Shown: positions 22,828 to 35,888, numbered from the stretch's first letter. The stretch: DNA of 64,000 nucleotides from Gigaspora margarita (GCA_009809945.1 WTPW01001266.1:112814-176813); one strand, 5' to 3'. Notes: generated by a model not told the origin, from the sequence alone. Program-made: numbers and translations.

Positions 22828-24483
22828 AATTAAGCCATGTTTAGAACTTTTTGATAATTTCCCGCATTTCGTCTAGAAATGTTTAATAAACATTGTTCTT
22901 GATACTTTTTTATCGTATTTTCTAAGACGTTTAGAAATCTTTAATTTCGTATAAATATAATAACTGTTAATTAGTAATAATATTAAACCATAAGAGCAAG
23001 GTCTCACCATTAAAATCAATATATATATATATTATTAAACCAAGAACGAGTGTTTTACCGCCTTTTCTGTAGACTGCGAAGGTAAAGTCCAAAAAAGAAT
23101 AAGTTTCGTTTCGTTTTTTTTTTAAAACCTGCTTTGTTGTTAAAAACATGAATTAAATTTGTTTATATATTATACGAAAAAAAACGGAAAAAACAGATTT
23201 AACCACTATCTTAGCGGAGTGCATTCTAACACCACTTAGAGTCATTGTCCGGGTAGCTATAATAATTCAACAGAAAACAAAAAAAAATTCAAAATAAACA
23301 CTCACTTGAGACTGCCTCCACTTTCATAACAAAATGGAGTTTTCTTCCATATTCAAGTTGTTATATTTGCATTCCCGGTGATATTCAAGCTTGGCTTTGG
23401 CATAAACAACAAATTGCCGTATTCATAGTATTTATAGTAACAATCGAGTTGTCGCACAATGACCTATTAAATGCGATTGGCTGGCTACTTAACAAAAATT
23501 TGACACTACGTCTAAACAATAAATGACTTTCATACAAAAATGGTGACGTGTACGCACACATTTAAGGCACGTACGTACTTTACAATTGCTAATTGTTCTA
23601 GGCGTTTTGTACCTACATAATTTATTCTAAAAATTTTTCAAATGCACATTTCTTTATGAATCTTTTATGAAATTACAGTCGGTTTTACTAAAACCTTTTA
23701 TTAATTTTTAACTGAACATACATCGAATATCAGTCATATAAAAATTTAAAAAAGAATAATTCATCGATGTTCGAAGAGTTCGAAGAGTTCGAAGAAACTC
23801 AAATTTATGGCAAATATGACCAATTCCAAATTTTGAAATCAGGCAGATTAACATTTTTTAAAAAAATTAATACCTTAATTTCCACAGCTCATAGCTTGGT
23901 GAATTTTGAAGTTATTATCATCATTTAGTGGTTAAAAGGAAGTTTAGGTCTTAAACTTCCTTTTAACTATTAAATGATACAATAGCTTCGAAATTCATCG
24001 AGCTATGAGCTATGAAAGTTAAGGCATTAATTTTTTTTTTAAAATGTTAATCTGTTCTGTCTGATTTCTATTGACGGCAACCCATATGTATAATAAACTG
24101 GGCATGATTTAAGAATAAAGGTAATAGTCATTTTTCTTTTTTTTTTTTTATTTATCAGAATATGCCAATTAGTCTAACGGTCAATCTGAATTGGTTTTTA
24201 ATTACTTTAAAATATTCAAGGCGTTATACACAAGTGTTATAGTAAGATATATATTAAATTTCGTGGGGAATTTTTCTCGACACGTAGTACATAGCGCAAA
24301 TGGAAATACCCGACTCTATCGAAAACAAAAAAAAGAACCCAGTCCCAAACCCTAAATTAAAAGGAAAGGAAACTTCATGCTTATTCCTCACAATAATTAC
24401 TGTACTATTCAAATTTAAGACATAAGGTTAACGAAATTTTAGATATTACGTTAATCTTCTTTTTTTTTTTTTTTTTTTTTTTT
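22828..24483. other. Non-coding DNA between elements
   Basis: This stretch contains a short triplication of ttcgaagag (about 23768-23795) and an inverted-repeat element (see 23834). A T-run leads into the assembly gap. No gene is supported. Confidence 0.5.
23834..24066. repeat. Inverted-repeat MITE
   Basis: The left arm gaaatcaggcagattaacat pairs with the right arm ending ctgtctgatttc. The interior arms tagtggttaaaaggaagttt and the complementary aaacttccttttaactatta meet at ggtctt. The target duplication is unclear. Confidence 0.55.
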
Positions 24484-24955
24484 NNNNNNNNNNNNNNNNN
24501 NNNNNNNNNNNNNNNNNNNNNNNNNNNNNNNNNNNNNNNNNNNNNNNNNNNNNNNNNNNNNNNNNNNNNNNNNNNNNNNNNNNNNNNNNNNNNNNNNNNN
24601 NNNNNNNNNNNNNNNNNNNNNNNNNNNNNNNNNNNNNNNNNNNNNNNNNNNNNNNNNNNNNNNNNNNNNNNNNNNNNNNNNNNNNNNNNNNNNNNNNNNN
24701 NNNNNNNNNNNNNNNNNNNNNNNNNNNNNNNNNNNNNNNNNNNNNNNNNNNNNNNNNNNNNNNNNNNNNNNNNNNNNNNNNNNNNNNNNNNNNNNNNNNN
24801 NNNNNNNNNNNNNNNNNNNNNNNNNNNNNNNNNNNNNNNNNNNNNNNNNNNNNNNNNNNNNNNNNNNNNNNNNNNNNNNNNNNNNNNNNNNNNNNNNNNN
24901 NNNNNNNNNNNNNNNNNNNNNNNNNNNNNNNNNNNNNNNNNNNNNNNNNNNNNNN
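24484..24955. other. Assembly gap (472 N) between poly(T) and poly(A)
   Basis: A T-run of more than 20 bases precedes the gap and an A-rich run follows it. The missing segment is therefore probably flanked by, or is, an inverted or head-to-head pair of poly(A)-tailed repeats. Confidence 0.9.
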
Positions 24956-25067
24956 AAAAAAAAAGAAAAAAAAAAAGAAAAAAAAAAAACCATTAAAAAA
25001 GAAATTTATTATTTATTTCAATAAAAATTCTAATTATGAGCCACTCAATATTTTTTTAACCACTGTA

Positions 25068-25120
25068 CATGTTTATTCATGTTTGTTCATGTTTGTTCAT
25101 GTTTGTTCATGTTTGTTCAT
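25068..25120. repeat. 10-bp tandem repeat, five units
   Basis: Five consecutive copies of catgtttgtt (the first with one change, catgtttatt) followed by cat, 500 bp upstream of the gene at 25619. Confidence 0.85.
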
Positions 25121-25618
25121 ATTAAATGTTTTTGCTTACATATTTTTTTTTAAAAAAAAAGATACAACTATATATATACAGTAATATACAGTATAATTCT
25201 AGAACGACTGCTAAGTATTAGACGAATGGGGACTGTTACAAATGTTACCGTTACTGCAAAATTATGTTCACAGATTGCAAAAGTAGGGGTCATGCAGCTG
25301 TAACTTTTTAAATTTGTGCTACGTATGTACGTCACTGATAGACATGCCGACAATATATATGTAAGTACGTACGAATGGCTATTTGCCAAATTTTTGAAAA
25401 ATTTTTTGATTTTCAAAACTTTTCTCCGCTGGATGAATGTAATATATGGATAAATAGCATTTTATTGTTAATAATACTATTTTATATTGAGCAATAAGCA
25501 CAGAATAAAAAAAAAAAAAAAAAAAGGAAAAAAATACTACTTTTCTATAGGTGATATATTTGATAGCGCATAACTAAAACAACTGTCTCACTCTCACATT
25601 AACTTCATAAAAATAAAT

Positions 25619-28460
25619 ATGGAGAAGCTAATTTCTGTAAAGATTAAATTCATTTAAATTAAATTTGACATTTATTAATGATAATTTTTCAAAATAATAT
25701 TAATTTTTTTATTCTTTTAGGATGATCAATTATTCAATCTAATGTTGGGAGAATTTCCTGCCAAGTAATTCAAAAATTTATCATTTCTTGTCGAAATTTA
25801 TTATTAAACCTTATATTTATGACACTCTCACAATTTACTTGTTTTTTTTTTTAGTTTTATTGATAGGAACGGTTTTGGAATAGAACCACCTCATAACCCT
25901 ATTAACAATTATACTACGCAAGAGTTTAACGCAATTCGAAGCAACGTCATTAAAACGAATAATGATTCTCAATTATCAACGTTATTACGGTTTCATGTTG
26001 AACAACATAAAATAAAACGATTAGAATTTTGCAATTCTATTAAGAATGAATACGGTGATGCTGAAAAGGAAATCAAAGCAAGACATGATGAATTGGAATT
26101 ATTGAGGCTATGTGGCTTTGATAAAAATATTGATGGATTAATCAATGATGATGATGAATTAATTATGAATGAAGGTAAAATGGTTAAAGAAGGCATGAAT
26201 AATCAACAGGAAACTGGAAATGTGGCTGAAATTCTAGAGCATGATAAAAAAACCTATGATGAATATTGTTCAAAATATGAAATGTTTTATGTAAGCTTAT
26301 GTTTCTATACTGATCATTTGTTTTTTGTTATTTATTGTATATATATATATATATATATATTTGTTTGTTTTTTATTTATTTATTTATTCATCCGCCCTGT
26401 AAAAGAATCAACTTCAATTAGATCATGAATTGATAAAAGTATCTCAGCAAAGGCAATATGAAAGATTAAAGAAATTACATTCTTTTGTTTTGGGTAAAGT
26501 AGAAGCCACTCAATCAACAAGTCCAGTAACTTCAATTAGTGATAATTCTCTTTGTATGAAATCTATTAATGAGAAAGGTAATCAACAGAATTCAATCGCT
26601 GAACAACCACTTAAAACTCTTGTTGATCAAAATAATGACACTTTAATTAAAGACGATGATTCTGCTCAACCCGACACATTATCAAAGCAATTTAAAGCGT
26701 TCAAGTTTCAACAAAAAAAATTTACTGCTAATAAAGATATTCTTTCTATGGAATGCGTTTCTGAAAAACAAACTACACAATCTTCAACTTTGTCAAACTC
26801 ATCACAATCAAATCAACTAGATGTTGATGATAAAATTGAACAGGATGATGATTATGATGATTACGACGATAATGATGACCCACTCCCAAGTCCTGATAAA
26901 GACAAAACTTCAAATTTTGATGATAAACATTTACCAACTTCTCCTTCAAGTTCTACATCTTGGGGTGGTCGATCTAAGTATTCATATAGCTACATTCCAA
27001 GATCGAAACCTATCATGGAGAAACCTGCTGATTATTCAATTCATAATTTCAGAAGATCAATTAAACCTCGACCATATAGAAAGTTACGATCATATGATAA
27101 CAGATATCATAGAGTTTTTCAACCTTTTCGTAGTGAAATCAAAAGTTTTAATCCTACATACTCTCACAAGGTTTGGAAAAATGATTACACATCTTCAAAA
27201 TTTTCTGAACGTTATCCTAGAGACAAAGATTCTACCTCAATTGGCGATAGTTCAACTCAACACATGGATCGATTTTCGTCGTCGTCATCTTTTATAAATA
27301 ATCATGAAACAACTCAACATACCGATCGATTTTCGTCAGCGTCATCATCTTTTATAAATAATCCTGAATCAACCCAACATACAGATCGATTTTCATCGGC
27401 GTCGTCATCTTTTATAAATAATCCTGAATCAACTCAACATACGGATCGATTTTCGTCGGTGTCATCATCTTTTATAAATAATCCTGAATCAACTCTACCT
27501 GAATCTCCAAAACATTCTTCTAACAATCATAACCATATCCCGATTCCTAAAACAAGATCGAGTACGGAGGTAGATCCTATGGAACTTGGTAATAGTCAAC
27601 AAATCACAACTACTGTTGCTACTTCTTCAATTTCATCTACGTTAACAAATCCTTCTACAACTTCTAATAATAACACCGATAAAAAACAATTTTCTTTGGA
27701 TATAATTTCATATATTCCATCAGATGCAATGAGTTTATTGGATGACAAGATGTCAATTAATGATGACAATGGTGATAATAGATTAAATACAATTCAAAAG
27801 AATTCCATGGATTCCAAATTTTCAAAATATATGTCATATGATGATCAATATAAACATGATTATAAGTCAAGGAATAATATAGGAATTTATAATAATAATA
27901 ATTATAATTATAGTAGAAAATATAAATATGAGGATACAAGGCCAATAGATGATTATCGCGTACATAAACCTGGAAGTTTTATTCAAGCTCGACGTTATAG
28001 TTATTTTCCTAGGGATAAGTATAAGAATATGGGAAATCGATTTTATGAAGAGCATAATAGAAGACTTGATAATAATGATCATCCCATATATCACCATGAA
28101 AATTACCAAAGAGATATTGAATATCAGAGAAATTCAAGATATCATCATCATCATCATCATCATCAAAGAAATATGGAATATCTTCGAGATGATAAACATT
28201 TAAGAAATGATAGTTATGATAATTTCAATAATGGTGAAAAAAGAGTCAGTATTCAACAAGATTATCCTCCTCCTCGACATGATAGACATGATTCACATCA
28301 TATGGCTTCTGATCTAAAAGGAAACTTCGAAATTAATAGATATCATTCACAACTTCATAGAGTTTATAACCCAAGTAACAAATATTTTCATAATCCAAAA
28401 CCTTATTATGGCCATAGAGGATATCAAAATCCTAGAATGAAATATAGTAGGCCTTACTAG
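25619..28460 (+). CDS. Uncharacterised low-complexity protein, four exons, 850 residues
   Basis: I join exons 25619-25636, 25721-25764, 25855-26290 and 26406-28460, all with GT-AG introns and matching phase (2553 nt). The start gives MEKLISDDQLFNLMLGEFPA. Residues ~20-210 look helical and possibly coiled (FHVEQHKIKRLEF, LIKVSQQRQYERLKKLHSF). The rest is Ser/Asn/Asp/Tyr/Arg-rich and probably disordered. It contains an acidic run (DDYDDYDDNDD) and a 20-residue tandem repeat of the type QHTDRFSSASSSFINNPEST, present four times (about 27256-27492). The C-terminal part is rich in Arg, Tyr and His with an eight-His run (near 28142-28166). No enzymatic domain is visible. Composition suggests an RNA- or chromatin-associated scaffold, but that is a guess. 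An A-rich unique 3' flank follows. Confidence 0.75.
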
Positions 28461-30659
28461 TGATTCTGTTCAATAATGAACAATTGGCTAAGGCTAATTT
28501 TCTTTTTAGCCGGTTGATTTTTTTTTTCAAGGTCGGTTGATCGATCTCATGGTAATTACTGTAATTACTAAGAAAGTGGGGTTTTTTTTGTATATATATA
28601 TATAATGTGTCATACGTTTTCATGAAACGTCAAATATATTTTATATCATTAGAGATATAGTGTGTAAATGATGTGCTCAATTAATGAATATAGATCAATG
28701 AGAAATGATAAAATAATTTTGGGCATGAAGGTTTTTTAAATTAGCGGTATTATTGACAGGAATCTGGATCTCAACAAATTTTTTTTAAATAAATGGTGTT
28801 CAAGATTGGCCTCACATTGAGATTGAGCTGTTTTTCACAAAAATTTTTAAATTATCATTAATTATATGCGTAAACCGATAAAAATTAATACTTGTAAAAA
28901 AAAAAAAAAAAGGTCTGGAAACTAGTAAAAATCATAAGCGATACTGCCTATAAACATTAGCATTCAATTTGCATGACTTAAGGATATAATAGAATGTATA
29001 CTGTGTATTTGTTCTTGAATCTTCGTGATCATGAGATTTTTAACTTTCAGGATATTGAAATCTATACCTACAGGATCATGGCAGAAAAAATTTGATTTGA
29101 AAAAATCTGGACGCAACTTACCATTGGTTATATAATTTCATTCAGTTCTAGTAGAACTAACTAATCAAGTGACATCGTTGCATAATAAGTCTAAAACAAA
29201 TAATTTGAATGATATTGCTATATTATAATTAAAAATCCTCGTGAACTTAAAAGTGCTAAATTCTAAATAAAAGATCTGTAATTAATATAAAAGGCAAAAT
29301 ATTTAGTTGCTTAAGTTTTTAATTATTCAAAATACTCTTGGCAAATAATTTTCGTATGATGGTACTGTTGATGATATGTTTTAAGTATTTAGGATCATAT
29401 AAGATGGCGCAAAACTAAGCAAATGAAAATATCATGTGGATGAAACCTTATTGTGGGATTGGAAATCACTATGATATAATGTTCGCAAGTTTTACAATAT
29501 TAGTGACAAATATGTGATCAAGTTAACGCAAAACACTGTCAATAATGCCGCTAAAATAACGAAAGGATAATATTTTCAAGTTGGGTTAAGTACATAACTA
29601 TGTAGCTTATGACGCAAAAATGTTTCATATGGGAAAATGGAAAGTATAAATTAGTAAAAAATAAATAGAATTGTTAGAGACACGAAGAAAAGATTATAAA
29701 ACATTCCCTTCTTCCTGTAATGTTGATTGTAAAAAAAATGGTCTTTTCACCTTAATAAGAACATAATGTGTGCTTCTCAATGCAGTAATGAAGTGTGTGT
29801 ATTCGCCTATAATCATAATTAAAATTTTTTATCTCCATGGTCGAGTGATCCGAATCTTTAGTTGAAAAATTAACTAGTTGACAACTTTCTAACTAATCGA
29901 TTTAAAAAACATATTTAAACAGTGTTAGTTACCAAAACGGTCTAATGAGAATTACTGGAACTGGAAGATCATTGGCCTAACTGGACGGAACTAGAAATAT
30001 ATTAGCTTCTAGTGACTCAATACTACAAGACCTTCCATTGAAAAATTTTCAACCATTGAATGGAAGTTCCAGTTATGTCCAGTGACATTCAGTATCCATA
30101 AAAAAATTTTCGCGATCTGTTAACATAGTCTAAAAATTATAAACTATTCATACGCACAATTACTTTAATTAAAAAAAAGTCAATGAGGCATTTTTACTTT
30201 CCCACATTACAAGCATCTGCGCAGCTGTCAATAATGTAAAATGCATTGTAAATTAAATTTCTTTCAAAATATTACTTTATATAAACACGCATAATTACAG
30301 GAAAAATGTCACGATACTTAGTTTGGCACCGAAATCTTGTCAGGTATTTTTTATTAATACGAAGATGATGAATGTGGTAAGAGCAAAATAGAAATTTCTT
30401 TATTTGTAAAATATTCCTTGTACGAAACTGCCTCTTTTCCTTATTTATATTTCTTATTTATACCCCTACTTTATTACATTATACTACGTATTACTTAAAA
30501 TATCACTAATCATTACATTATCGCATGACTATCAATTTAATAATAATATACTAATTTACACGACTTGTACGTGATTAAAATTTTGACATCATTATTGCAT
30601 AGTTAATTTTATCTTATTAATTATTCCCATCCTATTATTTCATATGACCATCACTCACG
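28461..30659. other. Intergenic DNA downstream of the low-complexity gene
   Basis: Non-coding, holding a candidate TA-flanked element (28744-29551). Near 29940-30090 there are ggaact/agttcc words in both orientations. No gene is supported. Confidence 0.45.
28744..29551. mobile_element. Candidate 808-bp TA-flanked element
   Basis: The short inverted ends gcggtattattgacag and its complement (ctgtcaataatgccgc, one mismatch) lie beside TA on both sides (28742-28743, 29552-29553). The interior has no ORF and little internal symmetry, so this rests on the 16-bp ends alone. Confidence 0.4.
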
Positions 30660-30899
30660 TGACATTAGCTAGAACAAAATGGCTTCATCCTCGAAGTTTC
30701 ATACTAACAATTGTACCGCAATTTCATCTTGTAGTCACCGAGGTCTTTCACGAGTATCTAATCAATCAGAATACCGCCATTTAGTCGATTATCCCTCCTG
30801 GATCAAAACACATTATAAACGTAACATAAGCGAGACCACCTATGGCTATCCACTTCACGATATCCCATATTGATCTTAATAAACATTCCCATATTCGTA

Positions 30900-32241
30900 T
30901 GATTTTCTTAATCAACTATTCCGTTAATTTACGTTCTCTTTTCGTCTTTAATACATCGGATGTAAATTTCTCAATATTACCGATATTCCTTATTTCATTT
31001 ATCCATACATATGTTGTTCTATTACGATTACTCTATTATTCCATTACCGAATTCATATATGTCATAATCCATCGGTATCATCAAAGTTATTCCAGAGTAA
31101 ATATCTCGTCTTCACATAAATTATTACACCATTTGACTTTAGTTCCATATTGATACCAATAATCAAGAATATATTTAATACTTATTCCAATTTCAATATC
31201 ACACATCTCAACATGATCTACATTTTCAGACTTTTGATCAATTTCATGTCGACAACAGCATCCTAATATATATGTTCCTCCAACATGGCCTATTTTTGCA
31301 AATCTAAGATAATAAATGATGTTTTGTGATCATTCTTTATCTGTGCAATTGCCATATTTGTTAGCAGTTTCTAGGGCCATATTATCTATTCATGCTGTTG
31401 TCTTCAACTAATGTTTTTTATCAGTGAATGCCTTATCATCGTTCCTTTTGGGATTAATTCTATTCGCACAACCCTTTGTTGATACCAACATCCAAAATTG
31501 TTCATTTTACTAGAATGATCCATATCAGCAGATGTTTAATGACAAATGAATGTCATATGTTTATCCATTTCAATTCTATTCTCTTTCTCATAACAATGTC
31601 CGGCAATAAATGACCCACCAGAATTTGCCATACATGCAGATTTCTGATAATGATTGACTGCCCTGTATCAAGTGATTTGAACTGGTTGGGCTATACTCGG
31701 TTAACCGACCTGAATCGAATCAATTTCGGGTAATCGGTTGAGTGAATGCTTTAATCGGTTGACAAAATGTAAATGGCATCAGGAATGAGCAAAGATTCTG
31801 AAAAGTTCCGGAAAGAAAATAATGAACATAAAAGACAAGCAAGATCGAGACAAAAATTTGAGCCAAGGTCCGAGAATTCCGAAAGTAAACGTGAAGTAAG
31901 CTTAATCACTTGCACCCAATATTTCGGTTAACCGATTAAGGAATTTTTTTCTCGGTTCAAATAACTGCCCGCATTGGATCGTTCATTCAAACTGCTGCTT
32001 TCAGCACATTTCAGGTACCATTTTAATGTCTCTATTTCATTTGGTCTAATCTAGTAGGAGCTTTATCTTTTTTAAGGTCAATTCCGTTTCCATAAAAATA
32101 TCTGACAACAGGTATTTCAACATCAGATAAGTTGATCATTTGTTCATCATATTGTGTTACTTTAGCGGCATTACTAACTTCATCTATTCGTTTGTTCAGG
32201 TCTTTCATTTTTATATCATTAGATTCACAATAGGGCTGCAC
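30900..32241 (-). pseudogene. Sel1-like-repeat (SLR) protein pseudogene
   Basis: Read on the minus strand from about 32241, the fragments are DLNKRIDEVSNAAKVTQYDE, VVRYFYGNGIDLKKDKA, EIETLKWYLKCAESS, AVNHYQKSACMANSGGSF, AGHCYEKENRIEMDK, MNNFGCWYQQRV and GHVGGTYILGCCCRHEID. They follow the Sel1/TPR-like pattern in which blocks of about 36 residues carry YxKSAxxG...A...LGxCYxxG. Frameshifts, stops and a ~300-bp insertion (31669-31967) break it. Sel1-like-repeat genes, often fused to kinases, are abundant in Rhizophagus-type fungi; no kinase is visible here. The low-coordinate end is not recognisable. Confidence 0.6.
31669..31967. mobile_element. hAT-like insertion in the SLR pseudogene
   Basis: The ends caagtgatttgaact and cagttatttgaaccgag (complement of the right end) are imperfect inverted repeats. 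Words of the type cggttaaccg and aatcggtt recur in both arms. The flanks ccctgtat and cccgcatt are only weakly similar, so the 8-bp duplication is uncertain. The insertion separates two Sel1-like blocks of the pseudogene. Confidence 0.5.
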
Positions 32242-33893
32242 CCCAAACCTACTAATTTGGGATTAGGTAGAAACCTAAATAGTATTTACTAGGGTTCGCT
32301 AGGAATGTTACAGTACAACAAGGACTGTGGTTTTTTGAACCGGTCCGAGTTGTTCTTTGTCCAAGAATTAAGACCAGTCCAAATAAGTCAGTCAGCATAA
32401 ATAAACACGAAACTTCACGATTATATAATCAAATAGATAAAGGAACAATCGTGATAATTATGAGAGGTGTCAGCGCATTTATTTTTAAAATATTCACACC
32501 CAGCACTTAACATATAAAAGCGATCTTTATTTCTAAAACTTTATTAAAACCCCTAATATTCATTGCTATTATAAAATGGACTTCATTTCATATCACTGTT
32601 ATAATCATCATAGAATTTAAATAATATCGCAAGCGCAAAAAGTTTTTTTTTTTTATAATATAAAGTGAGTGCATTAGAAATAATAAATAAAATGGTACTA
32701 TGCTAACTATAAATGTTAAAGTACGTATGCATTTAAGGGTTTTTTTTTTACAAAATAATCGCACAAGATTCTGCTACGTACGTACTATGTAGTGCTGATC
32801 TACACATATATAGTAATATCAATGCTTGTACATTTCTTCGAAATTAATTAAAAGATCGCTCAAATCATGCATTCTTATTGGTTGAAGGTGGTCCAGTCCG
32901 GGTCTGGTCTCGAACTAAACTGAACGGGGCTGGTTCATTGAACCAGCTCATAAACCTTGGCCCGGTTTATGGTCTGCTGCCTGGACCGGTTTTTTGAACC
33001 AAGACTAGACCGTACATCCTTAGATTTAGCAAAATGCCCCTAATTTGCTATAATGTCACCCACTTTTGACTAGAGATTATGCTCGGGTAATGACTAGAGC
33101 TACACGGATAGATTCACCCGAGTAATACACGGGTAGATTCACCCAAGTAATATCCGGGTATATATACCCGGGTAGTACCCAAGTAGGAATATCCAAATAC
33201 GTAATACCCGGGTTATCACAATATCAATAATGAATTGTAATTAATAGGTGTCACAAATACAAGGATTTTATATACCATAACTATAAATTACTTGTTATAT
33301 GTCGCTGAACAGATTTAATAATATGAATAATATTAATTGTTACATGAACAAAAACTCGAACAAATGTAAAATTTGATTGGCTACAATAATTCTTGTAACC
33401 AATCACATGACAGCTTACTTAGGCAGGCATACACAGATGTAAAAATTAGGATTGGGACTTATGCCATATACGGATCTGATCGGAAATAGGCGATGTTATT
33501 TAATTAATACATCTATGGTGTTAGCCATCTGATCATTTTAAATACATGCCATTTTACAACTAAAACACTGTTATTTATAGAACATTTGATATACTAGGAA
33601 CGAAGTGTATGGTTCACATACAGGTTTTTTATATGTCCACAAAATCTTGATTCTGGTTGTATGCAGCATTCTTGTTATACAAGTTTGATCTTGGGATGCT
33701 TGCTTGATAAGATACAAATACCGTAACATCAAAATACTTGAGTATCTGCTTTTGACTTTTATTAATAATTGTCCGAAGCCGAAGCGTAGCGGAGGACTTA
33801 CTATTTCTACGCCAAATCATGCAATGTCTGTTAGCAATATCCAATCACAGTACATATGCTGGTTACACGACATATTGTTTACATAATAGACTA
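32242..33893. other. Intergenic DNA with diverged hAT-like ends
   Basis: Bases from about 32320 (aaggactgtggttttttgaa) and the complement of the stretch ending near 33019 (aaggatgtacggtctagtc) look like diverged ends of one ~700-bp element, each followed by gaaccggtcc words. From 33090 to 33235 there are degenerate copies of acccgggta/acacgggtag. No gene is supported. Confidence 0.35.
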
Positions 33894-33901
33894 CTGTATA
33901 T

Positions 33902-34286
33902 CAGGGACACGGAAAAATATTGATATATATAGATCAATATAAATCGATATTTTTAGGCCAAATCATAGGGAAATCGATATTTTTACAATTTTTTATGCAG
34001 TGTAACTACATCACTTCGGGCAAAATTAAAAGTATAATTTGGGCCGGGCAATATGAATTTGGCCAACCTAAACTGTCGGCAGGTTTCGGAGATGTAGACA
34101 ATCAACTACAAAATTTCCGTTAACTTCCCGAAAAAAACATGAACTTAGATGCTGATCATTATTTAATGTTACACCAAATCTTAAATTCTTATTGGTCAAT
34201 CATGGGCATATCGATATAAATCGATATTTTTGACCAAATCGATATAAATTTTTGCTAAATCAAATCGATATTTTTCCGGGTCCCTG
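33902..34286. mobile_element. 385-bp hAT-type MITE with perfect 8-bp duplication
   Basis: The ends cagggacacggaaaaatatt and cagggacccggaaaaatatc (complement of the right end) are bounded by ctgtatat on both sides (33894-33901 and 34287-34294). Multiple tcgatattttt words lie in both arms. There is no coding content. Confidence 0.85.
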
Positions 34287-34308
34287 CTGTATATACTGTA
34301 TATTAGTA

Positions 34309-34429
34309 TGCCTGACGAAAACGTGTAATGCTAATTGTCACATGGTACTATATATAAAATCAACAATCTATTTTGATTTTTTATAAGTAATAACATGTGA
34401 CAATTAGGATCACGTGGTTTCGTCAGGCA
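34309..34429. repeat. 121-bp inverted-repeat MITE
   Basis: The arms tgcctgacgaaaacgtg and, complementing it, tgcctgacgaaaccacgtg continue through aattgtcacatg. The flanks are both rich in actgtatat words, so the duplication cannot be fixed. Confidence 0.6.
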
Positions 34430-34628
34430 TCACTACTGTATATACAGTATACATATTATTGCTTCGGACATCTATCAGCTCCTGATTACCTAGTCATTTA
34501 TTTGACTTTACTATAAAAAATATGCCAATAACTATGAATTACTGATCACTTGTTTAGAACCTGACTTAATCTAGCTATTTGACAAAAACATAAACAGATT
34601 TTTATATACAAATTCAAATTCTCTATAC

Positions 34629-35880
34629 TAGAGATGTTGATCGGTGAAGGTTTTCTTGATCGATCATATGATCGATTATCCATAAAATGTTCGAATGTTT
34701 GATTGATCAAATTATGATCGATTAAAATTAGTAATCGATCCAAATCCACCAATTATTTGATCGATTTTATGATCGAAATGATCGATCTTTTAGTCACTTT
34801 AATTTTTTTTATAGAGTTTCTAATATAACATTATGTTGAAGAATTAAGTCTTAATCATGTTTTATAGCCAATGGTAATTTAAATTAGGAATGTGTTAGGT
34901 ACGTTGTGAGAGGGAAAAATATGTACCCTACGTCTAAATATAACTACTTTACGCGACTAATACTAACTAAAACTAACTCTACTATCTAAACCTCTAAACC
35001 TCTAAACCCTAATAACGGTAAGTCTTCGATTGAGGCGTGGATCGACTTGGTCCGAATAACTAGGGTCGAATAGAGCTCTAAATGAGGCCACGAGGCTCTA
35101 GGGGTGAGTATAGGCTTTATCACCGGTAATGATTTGGTGCCATAATTCAAAATGCAATTTGTAATAATTACTACGTGTAGTAATAACTACTACATGTAGT
35201 AATTATTACTATACGTAGTAATAATTACAGCTTGTAGTAATTATTACTAAGTACATGTAATAATAAAACGACTAGGTTTTTACATTCGTAGAGAGTTTAC
35301 AACATAAGAAATTGGCAGTGTAGTTATTCTAGAAATAAATATTAATCATTGTGTGATCATAATAAATGACAAATAATTTTTATCTTATGGAATTGCCATT
35401 TATTTATAACCATGAATAACTTGTATAGTGCAGGAAGTTAAAAATTCAATTTCTCTATGATACATGACTAAACTCGGATATAAATTTCTTGAATTATCGA
35501 TCTAAATAGTGTAAGATCTAGAATTCTCAACCTCTTTACTACGCGAAGAATATATCATAAAAGCAACTATTCTACGTATACTAAATAAGCCGCTACTTTG
35601 AATGACAGATTTAGCTTATCTTCAACGACCTTTATTCTATTTTAGGTTTTAGATTTTCTATTTTTAAATTTAACACATCAAAGTGTTTTAAAATTTAATG
35701 ATCGATCAGATTTTTTTAGATCGATTATCGATTTTTGCATATTATTTAATATATATAATCGATAATGTTCGATACGTTCGATCCCTTATCGAACGATCGT
35801 ACACAAAAAAAAAATTTTATGATCGGTCACGATCAAACAAACCAAATAATCGATCACGGAATGATCGATCATCATCTCTA
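34629..35880. mobile_element. 1252-bp hAT-type non-autonomous element
   Basis: The ends tagagatgttgatcgg and tagagatgatgatcgatc (complement of the right end) are bounded by a perfect 8-bp duplication ctctatac (34621-34628 and 35881-35888). Both subterminal 150-200 bp are packed with gatcgat/atcgatc words, the arrangement expected of transposase-binding sites. The interior holds a short aacctctaaacctctaaacc run (near 34990) and a block of alternating gtagtaattatta/taataattacta words (35160-35265), but no transposase frame. Confidence 0.85.
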
Positions 35881-35888
35881 CTCTATAC

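Noticed and set aside
26821-27297. Long alternative frame inside the low-complexity gene, plus several minus-strand frames at 27757-28109
   Set aside because: These are by-products of the biased codon content (runs of gat/aat/cat) of the real gene on the plus strand.
27253-27492. Possible CRISPR-like direct repeats
   Set aside because: The 60-bp units are in-frame protein repeats within an exon of a eukaryotic gene, with no spacers.
34980-35020. Telomere-like aacctctaaacctctaaacc run
   Set aside because: Only about three imperfect units in the interior of a hAT element, so a telomere or telomere-addition site is not supported.
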